A DNA stretch of 23,760 nt from Actinobacteria bacterium UBA2286 (GTDB lineage: Bacteria > Actinomycetota > Coriobacteriia > Anaerosomatales > Anaerosomataceae). Both the position numbers and the translations under genes were made by a program. The stretch covers positions 1 through 23,760 of the forward strand of contig DDWM01000029.1 in the NCBI GenBank assembly GCA_002345925.1, written 5' to 3'. Numbering within the stretch: the first letter of the stretch is position 1; each line of letters opens with the position of its first letter. Shown in pieces: positions 7,690-15,019 of the stretch. Below the pieces are notes generated by a model. The model was not told the DNA's origin, did not search any database, and saw only the letters and a program-made list of their open reading frames with translations.

Positions 7690-8937
7690 ATGCAAAGCAG
7701 GCTTGCGAGGGCGCTCGCACGCACGGCGGTCGTCTCGTGGCGTGAACACCCAACGCAGTACGACATCGAGTCGCTGCGCGCGAATATCGAGCGCGTGGGC
7801 CTCGTCATCCGTGTGCGATGGGCGATTGTCGCTGCGCTCTCCATATTCTCCGTGATAGCTGCATACGTGTATGCGCAAGAAGTGCCGTTCACGCAGTTCG
7901 TCACCAACATGACCGTGCCGGCGTTCGCGCTTGTCTTTGTCATGAGCTACAACACCTTCTATCAGATGACGTACCGCAAGGTCGGCAACGTCTCTTTCCT
8001 TAATCAGGCGCAACTTATCTTCGACATCATCGTCACGACCGTGCTGGTCTACTACAGCGGCGGCGTGTACTCGTGGTTCTCGGCAATGTACCTGCTCTTC
8101 ATCCTTGAGGGCGCTTTCATCCTCCCGAAGAAGTGGCATGTCTGGATGCTCGTCACGGTCTCGGCGGTGCTCTACGGTTTTGTCCTTGGTGCCGAGTATC
8201 TCCGCTGGATACCGCACGTTGACGTCCCGTTCGTGACGAACCATCTCTTCTCAAACGGCACATATGTGCTCGTTCGCTATCTGTGGAAAGTCACGATGTA
8301 CGGCGGTGCCGGCACTATCGGCATCCTCATGATGCAGCGCATACACGTTCGGGAGAAGGAGCTGCAAGAGAGCTCGTTTGTGGATGAGACAACAGGGTTG
8401 TTCAACCGCCCGTACTTCCATCGCGTGCTTGCGGCCGAGATTGAGCGAGCCCGTCGCGGCGGTAGGGACCTTGCGATTATGGTCGCCGACGTCCACAAGT
8501 TCGCTGAACTCAACCGCGTATTTGGGCTCGACGTGGGCGACGAGATCCTCGCTGCTCTCGGCGGTGTCTTGCGCGAAGTCTCACGCGACGAGGAGCTCGA
8601 TGAGGTGCACGACCTCCATATCGCGTGTCGCGTTGGTGGCGAGGAGATGGCGATCATCGTGCCGCAGTTCGCGCGCTATGAAGGCGAAGTTGCCCCGGCT
8701 GGCGATCGCGCGATGGCCATGGCCGAGAAGTTCCGTTCACGCGTTGAGGCGCTTAGGGTACGCGGCCTGAGTGTGACCGTGAGTGTGGGCGTTGCGGTCT
8801 TTCCCGCAGACGGCGACACTTTCGACTCGCTCGTGGACGCGGCGGATCGGGCGCTTTACGAAGCGTCAGACGCGGGCGGCAACCGTGTGGTATCCGCGAG
8901 CACGCTCGACCAATCGGAAGAGGATGACGAACAGTGA
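7690..8937 (+). CDS. membrane-bound diguanylate cyclase (GGDEF family, GGEEM motif)
   Basis: 415 residues from the ATG at 7690, chosen over a TTG three bases... at 7687 because GGAGG at 7677-7681 is then 8 bases away. About six transmembrane helices fill residues 30-215 (no known sensor family recognised), followed by a short helix and a GGDEF domain opened by VDETTGLFNR (the DxLTGLxNR equivalent). The active-site loop is GGEEM at 316-320, an accepted GG[DE]E variant but with Met last. The inhibitory I-site RxxD just upstream is replaced by HDLH, and a short acidic insert (RDEELDEVHD) sits there. It should make cyclic di-GMP from two GTP, without product feedback at that site. A TACACT at 7633-7638, like the -10 boxes elsewhere here, may be part of its promoter, but no good -35 box is visible. 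It overlaps the next gene by four bases. Confidence 0.9.
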   Translation: MQSRLARALARTAVVSWREHPTQYDIESLRANIERVGLVIRVRWAIVAALSIFSVIAAYVYAQEVPFTQFVTNMTVPAFALVFVMSYNTFYQMTYRKVGNVSFLNQAQLIFDIIVTTVLVYYSGGVYSWFSAMYLLFILEGAFILPKKWHVWMLVTVSAVLYGFVLGAEYLRWIPHVDVPFVTNHLFSNGTYVLVRYLWKVTMYGGAGTIGILMMQRIHVREKELQESSFVDETTGLFNRPYFHRVLAAEIERARRGGRDLAIMVADVHKFAELNRVFGLDVGDEILAALGGVLREVSRDEELDEVHDLHIACRVGGEEMAIIVPQFARYEGEVAPAGDRAMAMAEKFRSRVEALRVRGLSVTVSVGVAVFPADGDTFDSLVDAADRALYEASDAGGNRVVSASTLDQSEEDDEQ

Positions 8938-9605
8938 GTACCGCGCCCAACCGCCGTCATGCGCTGGTCGCTCTGGCTGCGACGATCGTCGCGCTCGGCC
9001 TCTCCGTCTCGATACTGCTGATGCCCTGGTTCGTGTTCGTGGCCGCTCCCGCGTCAGGTGCGCCTGAACTCACTGGCTTCTCCGAAGCCGGAGTGCGTGA
9101 GGTCGCCGAGCAGGTCCGCTACTTCGTCACCCACCGCGATGCACCCCCGCTTCCGGCGATCATCGACGGCCAGGCGGGGTTTGGGGAGTCATCGGTATCG
9201 CACCTTGTGGACGTTCGCAAGGTCATCCTCAGCGCACGCTGGATCACGCTCATGGCGACGATTCTGCTCGCAGTGGTAGCTGCCGAGGCACTTTCTCGTG
9301 GAGAATTGCGAGGAGTCTCAGGTGGCCTTAGAACGGCCGGTTGGTCGACAGCCGGGTTGGTCGTGCTGATGGGCATCGTGGGAACCGCAAACTTCGATTG
9401 GTTCTTCTCGGCGTTCCATGGAGTGTTCTTCAAGGCCGGTACCTGGACTTTTCCGTCAGATGAGATGATGATCCGCATTTTTCCCGAGTCTTTTTGGACT
9501 CTGGCCGCGGGTTCTTGGGCGGTATTGAGCTTCGTGATGGCTGCCGTGCTCGTCATCGCTGGGGTCGTGGGAAAGCGTGTCTCGAAGGGCATGCCTGGTA
9601 ATTAA
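8934..9605 (+). CDS. DUF1461 (TIGR01906-like) integral membrane protein
   Basis: 223 residues, GTG start overlapping the diguanylate cyclase stop (GTGA), so the two are probably translationally coupled. There are four transmembrane helices: about 10-35, 105-125, 135-155 and 190-212. A long extracytoplasmic region follows helix 1 and contains the HLVDV segment; a second outer loop before helix 4 carries SDEMMIRIFPESFW, the conserved 'LFP-x-x-FW' type signature of this family. The function of the family is unknown. Coupling to a membrane GGDEF protein hints that it may work with the sensor part, but this is inference. Confidence 0.75.
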   Translation: MSTAPNRRHALVALAATIVALGLSVSILLMPWFVFVAAPASGAPELTGFSEAGVREVAEQVRYFVTHRDAPPLPAIIDGQAGFGESSVSHLVDVRKVILSARWITLMATILLAVVAAEALSRGELRGVSGGLRTAGWSTAGLVVLMGIVGTANFDWFFSAFHGVFFKAGTWTFPSDEMMIRIFPESFWTLAAGSWAVLSFVMAAVLVIAGVVGKRVSKGMPGN

Positions 9606-9607
9606 TG

Positions 9608-9635
9608 TTCACAAAGCGTGGAATACCTGTACACT
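9608..9635 (+). promoter_or_regulatory. candidate housekeeping promoter for the DUF5679 gene
   Basis: TTCACA at 9608-9613, a 16-base spacer and TACACT at 9630-9635. The same TACACT -10 box occurs before rpsF. Transcription would start near 9642, leaving a leader of about 90 bases that contains a short G/C hairpin (GCCCC/GGGGC around 9669-9685). Confidence 0.5.
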
Positions 9636-9729
9636 TTCGTATGGGGAGAGTAATTTCGAATGGTGATTTGCCCCTAGGTGGGGGCTTGGGGTTGTAGGAT
9701 CCGTCGTGCAAATGGAGGTGAGCGGTCAA

Positions 9730-9879
9730 GTGGCTGCCAAAGAAGGTTATTGCGTGAAGTGCAAGGAAAAGCGCGAGATCAAGGACGCGCAGTCGATTGT
9801 CATGAAGAACGGCCGTCCGGCAACGCAGGGCCTGTGCCCGACGTGCGGGACCAAGATCTTCAAGATCGGTGCCAACTAG
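9730..9879 (+). CDS. DUF5679 zinc-ribbon mini-protein
   Basis: 49 residues. Two cysteine pairs, YCVKC near the N-terminus and CPTC near the C-terminus, form a zinc ribbon, and the segments MKNGRPATQG and GTKIFKIG match the DUF5679 family of small proteins found in Actinobacteria, Chloroflexi and relatives. Function unknown; small basic zinc ribbons of this kind usually bind nucleic acid or ribosomes. The GTG at 9730 is preferred because GGAGGTGA (9714-9721) is ideally placed; an in-frame ATG at 9712 would add six residues but has no ribosome binding site. It stands alone, with a promoter before it and a hairpin terminator after it. Confidence 0.85.
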   Translation: MAAKEGYCVKCKEKREIKDAQSIVMKNGRPATQGLCPTCGTKIFKIGAN

Positions 9880-9894
9880 CATTTCGCGTTTTGC

Positions 9895-9927
9895 ACGGGC
9901 GCTGTTCCCTTCGGGGGCAGCGCCCGT
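9895..9927 (+). terminator. hairpin terminator after the DUF5679 gene
   Basis: Perfect 10-base stem ACGGGCGCTG/CAGCGCCCGT with a further CCC-TTC-GGG stem inside the loop. It begins 16 bases after the stop codon. No T-run follows, which is common in high-GC actinobacteria. Confidence 0.6.
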
Positions 9928-9985
9928 CTGCATTCTGGAGGAGATGGGGCGCATAATAGGGGTGCGCCACTTACGAAATGCACTA

Positions 9986-10014
9986 TTGACGTGTTGTTCG
10001 GGCAGGAATAGTCT
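9986..10014 (+). promoter_or_regulatory. candidate promoter of the trk potassium-uptake operon
   Basis: TTGACG at 9986-9991, 17-base spacer, TAGTCT at 10009-10014: a good match to a housekeeping sigma promoter, about 55 bases before the first trkA GTG. Confidence 0.55.
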
Positions 10015-10076
10015 GCGTGGATGCTCGCATTGGGGCGAAGCCGCGGACAGGGTTCGCGAACTGGGGGTCATAGGCA

Positions 10077-10718
10077 GTGAACATCGTTGTCGTTGGATGT
10101 GGGCGAGTCGGATCGCAGCTCGCCACCCTTCTTTCGGTAGAAGGCCATAACGTCGTCGTGATCGACCGCGACGAGACCGCGTTTCGTCGTCTCGGCAGCA
10201 CTTTCAACGGCGTGACGATCAAGGGTCTGGGCTTTGACGAAGAGGTGCTTGAAGAGGCCGGTCTTCGTGAGGCTGACGCTTTTGCCGCCGTCACCAACCT
10301 CGACAACACCAACCTGATGGCTGCCGAGGTCGCCCGTAAGCTCTTCGGTGTGAAGCATGTGGTCGCTCGTCTCTACAACCCCGTGCGTGAGCGCACTTAC
10401 CAGCAGCTCAACCTAGACTATGTCTGTGGTACGACTCTAGTAGCCGAGAGCCTCATGGAGAAGATCAAGTCCGGCCACGGTCATCACCTGAGTACGGTGG
10501 GTGACGTCGAGGTCATTGAGTTCAAGTGCTCCGCCTACACCGAGGGCAAGCGTATCCGGGACATCGAGATCGATCACGGATTCCGAATCTGTGCCGTCCT
10601 GCGCGGCGCGGCGACCTTCATTCCGAAAGACGACACCATCATCAAGCTGGGGGATATCGTCATCGCGGCCGTCAAGGATGAGGCATTCAGCAAAATCGCT
10701 CGACTTATGGAGGAGTAG
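10077..10718 (+). CDS. trkA: TrkA-family potassium channel/transporter regulatory subunit (first copy)
   Basis: 213 residues: an RCK-N Rossmann domain (residues 1-130) followed by RCK-C (about 135-213). The nucleotide site is intact: GCGRVG at 8-13 and the acidic VIDRDE after strand 2, as in NAD(H)-binding RCK domains. TrkA proteins sit as rings on the cytoplasmic face of TrkH and gate potassium uptake in response to nucleotides. GTG start with GGGGGT about ten bases upstream. Followed after two bases by a second trkA, so the ring may be a heteromer. First gene of the operon. Confidence 0.93.
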   Translation: MNIVVVGCGRVGSQLATLLSVEGHNVVVIDRDETAFRRLGSTFNGVTIKGLGFDEEVLEEAGLREADAFAAVTNLDNTNLMAAEVARKLFGVKHVVARLYNPVRERTYQQLNLDYVCGTTLVAESLMEKIKSGHGHHLSTVGDVEVIEFKCSAYTEGKRIRDIEIDHGFRICAVLRGAATFIPKDDTIIKLGDIVIAAVKDEAFSKIARLMEE

Positions 10719-10720
10719 CC

Positions 10721-11386
10721 GTGTACGTAGTCGTGAACGGAGGCGGCAAGGTCGCCTCGTATCTCGCTCGCACGCTGCTTGAAGGCGGCCATGCTGTCGC
10801 GCTGATCGAGAAGCGCGAAGACGTCGTGAACAAGCTCTCATCGGAGCTGCCGGGTGGTCCGCTGATCATCCAGGGCGACGGCTGCGACGTTTCGTATCAG
10901 GAAGACGCGGGCGTCTCGCGCGCAGATGTCTTCGTGGCTGCGACTGGTGACGACGACGATAACCTCGTGTCGTGCCAGCTCGCCAAGACCGCGTTCGGCG
11001 TACCGCGCGCGATTTCACGCGTGAACAACCCCAAGAACGAGCGAATCTTCAACGCGCTCGGAATAGAGGCTATCTCCTCAACCACGATCATCTCCCGGAT
11101 GATCGAGGAGGAGGCGACCATCGGAGACATCCGCACACTCACGAGCCTTCGCAAGGGCAACATGGCAATCGTGGAGATCGAGCTGCCAATGGATCGTTGC
11201 GTGGTGTGCGGCAAGAAGGTTGCTTCGCTCAAGCTTCCGGTTGATTGTATTCTCGTTGCGCTGCTTCGCGACGAAGAGGTTGTCACGGTACACGGCGATA
11301 CCGAGCTTGCCGCTGGCGACGTCATCATCGCTTTCACTAAGACCGAGCATGAGGCCAAGCTCAAGCGAGCGCTCACAGGGGAATAA
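10721..11386 (+). CDS. trkA: TrkA-family regulatory subunit (second, divergent copy)
   Basis: 221 residues with the same RCK-N/RCK-C layout. The glycine motif is altered to GGGKVA (third Gly to Ala) and the acidic residue is Glu in LIEKRE, so nucleotide preference may differ from the first copy. At the RCK-C entrance there is a CVVCG pair (around residues 160-165), unusual for TrkA, which could be a redox or metal switch. GTG start preceded by GGAGGAG at the end of the first trkA. Two different single-RCK proteins with one TrkH suggest a mixed gating ring; this is inference. Confidence 0.92.
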   Translation: MYVVVNGGGKVASYLARTLLEGGHAVALIEKREDVVNKLSSELPGGPLIIQGDGCDVSYQEDAGVSRADVFVAATGDDDDNLVSCQLAKTAFGVPRAISRVNNPKNERIFNALGIEAISSTTIISRMIEEEATIGDIRTLTSLRKGNMAIVEIELPMDRCVVCGKKVASLKLPVDCILVALLRDEEVVTVHGDTELAAGDVIIAFTKTEHEAKLKRALTGE

Positions 11387-11390
11387 GGCG

Positions 11391-11543
11391 ATGGTTGTGA
11401 AGAGTCACCCCGAGCGTTCGCTCACGCGTCTTGAACGATGGCCGCTGTATATCGGTGGCATCCTTACCGAGGCGTTCTACGTTCTCGTCCTCACCGGCGC
11501 AGCGCTCGTGATGGCGCTCGTTGCTAAGACGCTCTGGCGATGA
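11391..11543 (+). CDS. 50-residue single-pass membrane protein in the trk operon
   Basis: Begins MVVKSHPERSLTRLERWP, then one hydrophobic helix (about residues 21-44, GGILTEAFYVLVLTG onward) and ends KTLWR. The arginine/lysine-rich N-terminus suggests N-in topology. The stop overlaps the trkH start (ATGA), so expression is coupled to trkH. I do not recognise a family. KdpF is a precedent for a tiny helix that stabilises a potassium-transport complex; a similar role beside TrkH is plausible but unproven. The start follows the trkA stop by four bases. Confidence 0.7.
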   Translation: MVVKSHPERSLTRLERWPLYIGGILTEAFYVLVLTGAALVMALVAKTLWR

Positions 11544-13045
11544 TTCTCCGCCCTCGCAAGCAGGACCACCTGCTCATAGGAAAGTACACCGGCAAGATCG
11601 TCATCGGCGTCGGCATCCTCATGCTCGTACCTCTGATCACGTCCCTCATCTTCCAGGAGTGGGACACAGCCGTCGATTTCGTCATCAGTATGTCCGCATG
11701 CTTCATCTTCGGCCTCGGCACCCAACTTGTCTGCCGTACCGAGCGAGATCTCAGCTGGAGCCACGGCCTCGTTGTTGCCTCCGGATCGTGGATCGTCGCA
11801 ACCATTCTCGGCGCGTTGCCGCACTGGCTGTCCGGACACGAGGGCTCCTACTTGGACGCCATGTTCGATGTGATGAGCGGGTACACCACCACCGGTCTCT
11901 ATCTGTTGCAGGACCTCGACCACATCTCGCATGGCCTCAACATGTGGCGACACTTGCTGACATACGCCGGCGGTCAGGGAATCGTGGTGATCGCGCTCAC
12001 GTTCTTGTTCAAAGGAACGGCCGGTGCGTACAAGGTCTACGTCGGCGAGGGCAAGGACGAGCGGCTACTGCCCAACGTCGTTCAGACTGCTCGCGCGATC
12101 TGGCTGGTGTCGCTTACCTGGCTTGGAATCGGGACGGTTGCCTTGTTCGGCACTGGTATCCTGCTCGGACAAGATCCAACCCGGGCTTTTCTGCACGGTC
12201 TTTGGGTGTTCATGGGCGCCTGGTCGACGGGCGGATTCGCGCCTCAGTCGTACAACACGCTTTGGTTCCACTCGATTTCCTATGAAGCTATTACGGTGGT
12301 CATCATGATCGCCGGCTCACTGAACTTCGCGCTGCACTGGGCTTTGTGGACGGGCAATCGCAAAGAGGTCCGCCGGAATATCGAGACCGTCAGCTTCGCC
12401 ATAACACTCACGGTCACCACCCTTGTGGCCACCTTCTGGCTTGCGAAGGCCGGCGTCTACCCCGACGCGATGTCACTGTTCCGCAAGGTGTTCTACCAGC
12501 TAGCGTCTGGCCACACTACAACCGGCTTCTCGACCATTTACTCAAAGGCGTTCATCAGCCAGTGGGGTCCGGTCGGGATGATCGCGACGACCATCGCTAT
12601 GGCGATTGGTGCCTCGGCATGTTCAACCGGCGGTGGTATCAAGGGGATACGGCTCGGCATCATCACGAAGGCCTTCCTTCAGGACATTCGCAGGATGATC
12701 TCGCCAGAATCCGCAGTCGTGCGCGCGAAATTCCGCCACATTCGCGACATCTTCCTAGAAGACGGATTGGTGCGAAGCGCGCTCACGATCACCGTCGCGT
12801 ACCTCACTATGTATGCGCTTGCCTCCTTCATGGGGACGCTGTACGGCTACCCGCTCATATCGTCGATGTTCGAGGCCGTCTCGGCGGGCTCAAATACCGG
12901 TCTCTCCTGTGGTGTGACCGATCCCACGATGCCCGCGCTCATGAAGGTCGTTTACATCTTCGTGATGTGGCTGGGCCGACTCGAGTTCATGTCCGTGTTC
13001 GCGCTGATCGGATACGCGTACTCGATGGTTAGGGGCCGCAAGTGA
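11540..13045 (+). CDS. trkH: TrkH potassium uptake transmembrane subunit
   Basis: 501 residues, four membrane-pore-membrane repeats. Each selectivity-filter loop is visible: SGYTTTGL (about residue 113), GAWSTGGF (about 229), SGHTTTGF (about 325) and SAGSNTGL (about 451), with the conserved Gly in each. A segment with repeated glycines and ACSTGGGIKGIR marks the intramembrane region of the third repeat that TrkA helps to gate. It moves potassium (or sodium-coupled potassium) inward. ATG start overlaps the small membrane gene by four bases and its stop overlaps the lipoprotein start by four. Confidence 0.96.
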   Translation: MILRPRKQDHLLIGKYTGKIVIGVGILMLVPLITSLIFQEWDTAVDFVISMSACFIFGLGTQLVCRTERDLSWSHGLVVASGSWIVATILGALPHWLSGHEGSYLDAMFDVMSGYTTTGLYLLQDLDHISHGLNMWRHLLTYAGGQGIVVIALTFLFKGTAGAYKVYVGEGKDERLLPNVVQTARAIWLVSLTWLGIGTVALFGTGILLGQDPTRAFLHGLWVFMGAWSTGGFAPQSYNTLWFHSISYEAITVVIMIAGSLNFALHWALWTGNRKEVRRNIETVSFAITLTVTTLVATFWLAKAGVYPDAMSLFRKVFYQLASGHTTTGFSTIYSKAFISQWGPVGMIATTIAMAIGASACSTGGGIKGIRLGIITKAFLQDIRRMISPESAVVRAKFRHIRDIFLEDGLVRSALTITVAYLTMYALASFMGTLYGYPLISSMFEAVSAGSNTGLSCGVTDPTMPALMKVVYIFVMWLGRLEFMSVFALIGYAYSMVRGRK

Positions 13046-13617
13046 ATCGCCGGCTGGTAAGCATTCCGATTGCCGTTGTGCTCGTTTTCGGAGCGCTTGT
13101 TCTCGGAGGATGCCGGGTGGCAGATAACCCGGAGGGCAGTCCGAACAAGCCAACGAGCGCAGAGATCGTCGACGCCCCCAAAGCGTGGGATGGCAAGGTC
13201 GTGACTTTCACCGGCGAGGCGATCGGTGAGGCGATGGTCCGAGGAGACAAGGCCTGGATCCACCTCAACGACGATGCGTACTACATCGAGAACGTTGAAG
13301 AGGGCGCGCATCTCGGCGGGTACAACAGCGGCATGGCGGTGTGGATCGATGTTTCGCTGGCCGAGAAGATCAAGGTCTTTGGCGACTACAAGCACGAGGG
13401 CGCCGTCGCCAAGGCCACCGGCGTTTTCAATGCGGCTTGTGCCGAGCACGGTGGCGACATGGATATCCACGCCACGTCTCTCGAGATCGTAGCGGCCGGG
13501 CGCGATGCGCAGGATCCGGTCAAGTCCGGCAAACTCATGTGGGCGATCGGACTCGCCCTTGTAGCCGGTGCTCTCTACCTGGTCAACCGCAGCTGGGGCC
13601 AGTGGGGGCCGAGCTGA
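13042..13617 (+). CDS. lipoprotein with OB-like domain and C-terminal membrane helix
   Basis: 191 residues, GTG start inside the trkH stop. The signal sequence ends in LVLGGC, a good lipobox with lipidated Cys24. The body (about 45-155) has the layout of an OB-fold or tRNA-anticodon-like beta barrel (GKVVTFTGEAIGEAMV, AWIHLNDD, KATGVFN). A hydrophobic helix (about 167-185) follows, ending NRSWGQWGPS, so the protein may be anchored at both ends. No named function recognised. As last gene of the trk operon it may modulate or assemble the transporter, but no known TrkH partner of this kind comes to mind. Confidence 0.75.
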   Translation: MNRRLVSIPIAVVLVFGALVLGGCRVADNPEGSPNKPTSAEIVDAPKAWDGKVVTFTGEAIGEAMVRGDKAWIHLNDDAYYIENVEEGAHLGGYNSGMAVWIDVSLAEKIKVFGDYKHEGAVAKATGVFNAACAEHGGDMDIHATSLEIVAAGRDAQDPVKSGKLMWAIGLALVAGALYLVNRSWGQWGPS

Positions 13618-13638
13618 CGGGAGCTTTCTGCAGCGCAT

Positions 13639-13668
13639 TTGCCGGGTGCATGAGCCCTGTCCTACAAT
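13639..13668 (+). promoter_or_regulatory. candidate promoter of the tRNA-Gly gene
   Basis: TTGCCG at 13639-13644, 18-base spacer and TACAAT at 13663-13668, placing the start of transcription a few bases before the mature tRNA. Confidence 0.5.
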
Positions 13669-13681
13669 ACGCGTCACGATT

Positions 13682-13757
13682 GCGGACGTAGCTCAGTTGG
13701 TAGAGCGACAGCTTCCCAAGCTGTAGGTCGCGGGTTCGAGACCCGTCGTCCGCTCCA
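13682..13757 (+). tRNA. tRNA-Gly (anticodon CCC)
   Basis: Full cloverleaf: acceptor stem GCGGACG/CGTCCGC, D arm GCTC/GAGC, anticodon stem ACAGC/GCTGT with loop TTCCCAA (anticodon CCC, reads GGG), T arm GCGGG/CCCGT with TTCGAGA, discriminator T and encoded CCA. Confidence 0.97.
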
Positions 13758-13768
13758 AAGAAACGACC

Positions 13769-13792
13769 GAAGGCCACCTTAGGGTGGCCTTC
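13769..13792 (+). terminator. hairpin terminator after tRNA-Gly
   Basis: Perfect 10-base stem GAAGGCCACC/GGTGGCCTTC with loop TTAG, 11 bases after the tRNA CCA. No T-run. From here to 13931 I see only the upstream region of the M23 gene, with no convincing promoter or riboswitch. Confidence 0.7.
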
Positions 13793-13931
13793 GTGCATCC
13801 GTTTGTCGGACGTTCTTGCCGCTGGTCACAGAGTCGATTCCAATACCTCGTGAGCTGGAGTACGCTATCGAACATAGGTTCGGTACCGCTGCCCCTCAAC
13901 TCCCCGGCGGAACGTCGATCGGGGGTGTCAC

Positions 13932-14876
13932 ATGGGGCGGCATTTTGTTTTTCGGACATGGATATTGGCGCTGACGTTGTTGCTAGCGTCGCCCATGTTG
14001 GCTCGGGCAGGCGGATGCCTCGCGCGTCCGTGCAGCGGCGAGCTGCTCCTGCGATTCGGGTCGACTTACTCCTCGGCAGGGAAGCAAGTCGTGCATCGTG
14101 GATTGGACCTCCGAGCCGAGGAGGGCGAAGGGGTTCTTGCCGCCGCCAGCGGCACCGTGTCGTTCGCCGGACAGATACCCGCCGATGGAGGCGGGCGAGT
14201 CACAGCGGTCACGGTGACGACCGACAGCGGCCTGCTCGTGTGCGTATCGCCGCTCAGCTCCGCGCGAGTGAGCAAAGGCGACCGCGTGTCAGCTGGCGAC
14301 ATGGTTGGCGTCCTGGCTGGGTCCGGAGACGATTCCGTGTCTGAGGCGCACGTGCACCTCAGCGTGCGAGACGAGGGAGTCTACGTAGATCCCGAGCCTC
14401 TCCTGGGTCAGCCAGCACCCGTGTTGGGCGTTGCCCCAGAGCCAGGCGGGGGAGCCGTCGCTGATGGAGGCGTTTCGGGTGCGACCGTTTCGGGCGTTGC
14501 CGCGACTGCGGGTGTCGGCTCAGGGGCGAGCTCCAGCGTCAGCCTCGGCGCGGGCAGTGGCGCCATCGTTGTGGCAGGAGCGACCATTCCGGGACATGTC
14601 TCGTCGGTTCTCGGGTCGCAGATTGCCGAGTCGGTGAGAGGTTCCTTCTCGGCTGAGATCGCCAGGCTACGGATGCGCCACGGAGTCGTGCATACGTCTG
14701 GCTTCGCGGAACCGCGGATAGCCGACGTCGTAGCGGCGGCTGTGAGCGGGAGCGCGGTAGTGCCTGCGAGCGCAGCGGGTCTGGGATTGTTGATCGCAGC
14801 CGCGGGATGTCTTGCGGCCGTAGGAAAGCTTCGCCAGGAGTCGGCCGCTTTGCCGGTGCTGTGGCGTGAGCGATAG
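13932..14876 (+). CDS. secreted/membrane M23 (LytM-like) peptidase homologue, probably degenerate
   Basis: 314 residues with a signal peptide ending near ARAGG. The LytM-type domain spans about 35-155. Zinc ligands H55 and D59 (HRGLD) and H142, with H140 beside it (HVHLS), are present. The catalytic histidine usually seen in a 'Y-x-H' motif before the final loop is missing: the matching stretch reads VCVSPLS. The protein may therefore bind peptidoglycan or regulate another hydrolase instead of cleaving it, as EnvC/NlpD-type homologues do. Residues about 160-270 are Gly/Ser/Val/Ala-rich linker; a hydrophobic helix lies at about 280-300. GGGGGTG precedes the ATG. It stands alone between the tRNA and the rpsF cluster. 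Confidence 0.82.
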   Translation: MGRHFVFRTWILALTLLLASPMLARAGGCLARPCSGELLLRFGSTYSSAGKQVVHRGLDLRAEEGEGVLAAASGTVSFAGQIPADGGGRVTAVTVTTDSGLLVCVSPLSSARVSKGDRVSAGDMVGVLAGSGDDSVSEAHVHLSVRDEGVYVDPEPLLGQPAPVLGVAPEPGGGAVADGGVSGATVSGVAATAGVGSGASSSVSLGAGSGAIVVAGATIPGHVSSVLGSQIAESVRGSFSAEIARLRMRHGVVHTSGFAEPRIADVVAAAVSGSAVVPASAAGLGLLIAAAGCLAAVGKLRQESAALPVLWRER

Positions 14877-14915
14877 ACGGGAAGCGGGGGGTGTCAGAGC
14901 CGGGGGTTATACCGT

Positions 14916-14944
14916 TTGTGGACGCGGCGCGACTCTGGTACACT
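14916..14944 (+). promoter_or_regulatory. candidate promoter of the rpsF-ssb-rpsR cluster
   Basis: TTGTGG at 14916-14921, 17-base spacer, TACACT at 14939-14944; the -10 box matches that before the DUF5679 gene. Confidence 0.6.
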
Positions 14945-14963
14945 TCGAAAGCTTCATTTCCTG

Positions 14964-14992
14964 CCCCGGGCGAAAGCCTTCGTGTCCCGGGG
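14964..14992 (+). promoter_or_regulatory. rpsF leader stem-loop
   Basis: CCCCGGG/CCCGGGG stem with an inner CGAA/TTCG pairing, followed directly by CCGC, in the leader between the promoter and the rpsF ribosome binding site. In many bacteria the S6:S18 complex represses its own operon by binding a leader hairpin containing a CCG element. This leader is a candidate, but I cannot confirm the exact fold. Confidence 0.4.
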
Positions 14993-15019
14993 CCGCAGTA
15001 GCCCAAGGGAGGTGAACCA

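Noticed and set aside
13793..13931. Cyclic di-AMP (ydaO) riboswitch before the M23 gene
   Set aside because: Such riboswitches often precede cell-wall hydrolases in Actinobacteria and CUCAACUCC looks suggestive, but I cannot lay out the required stems.
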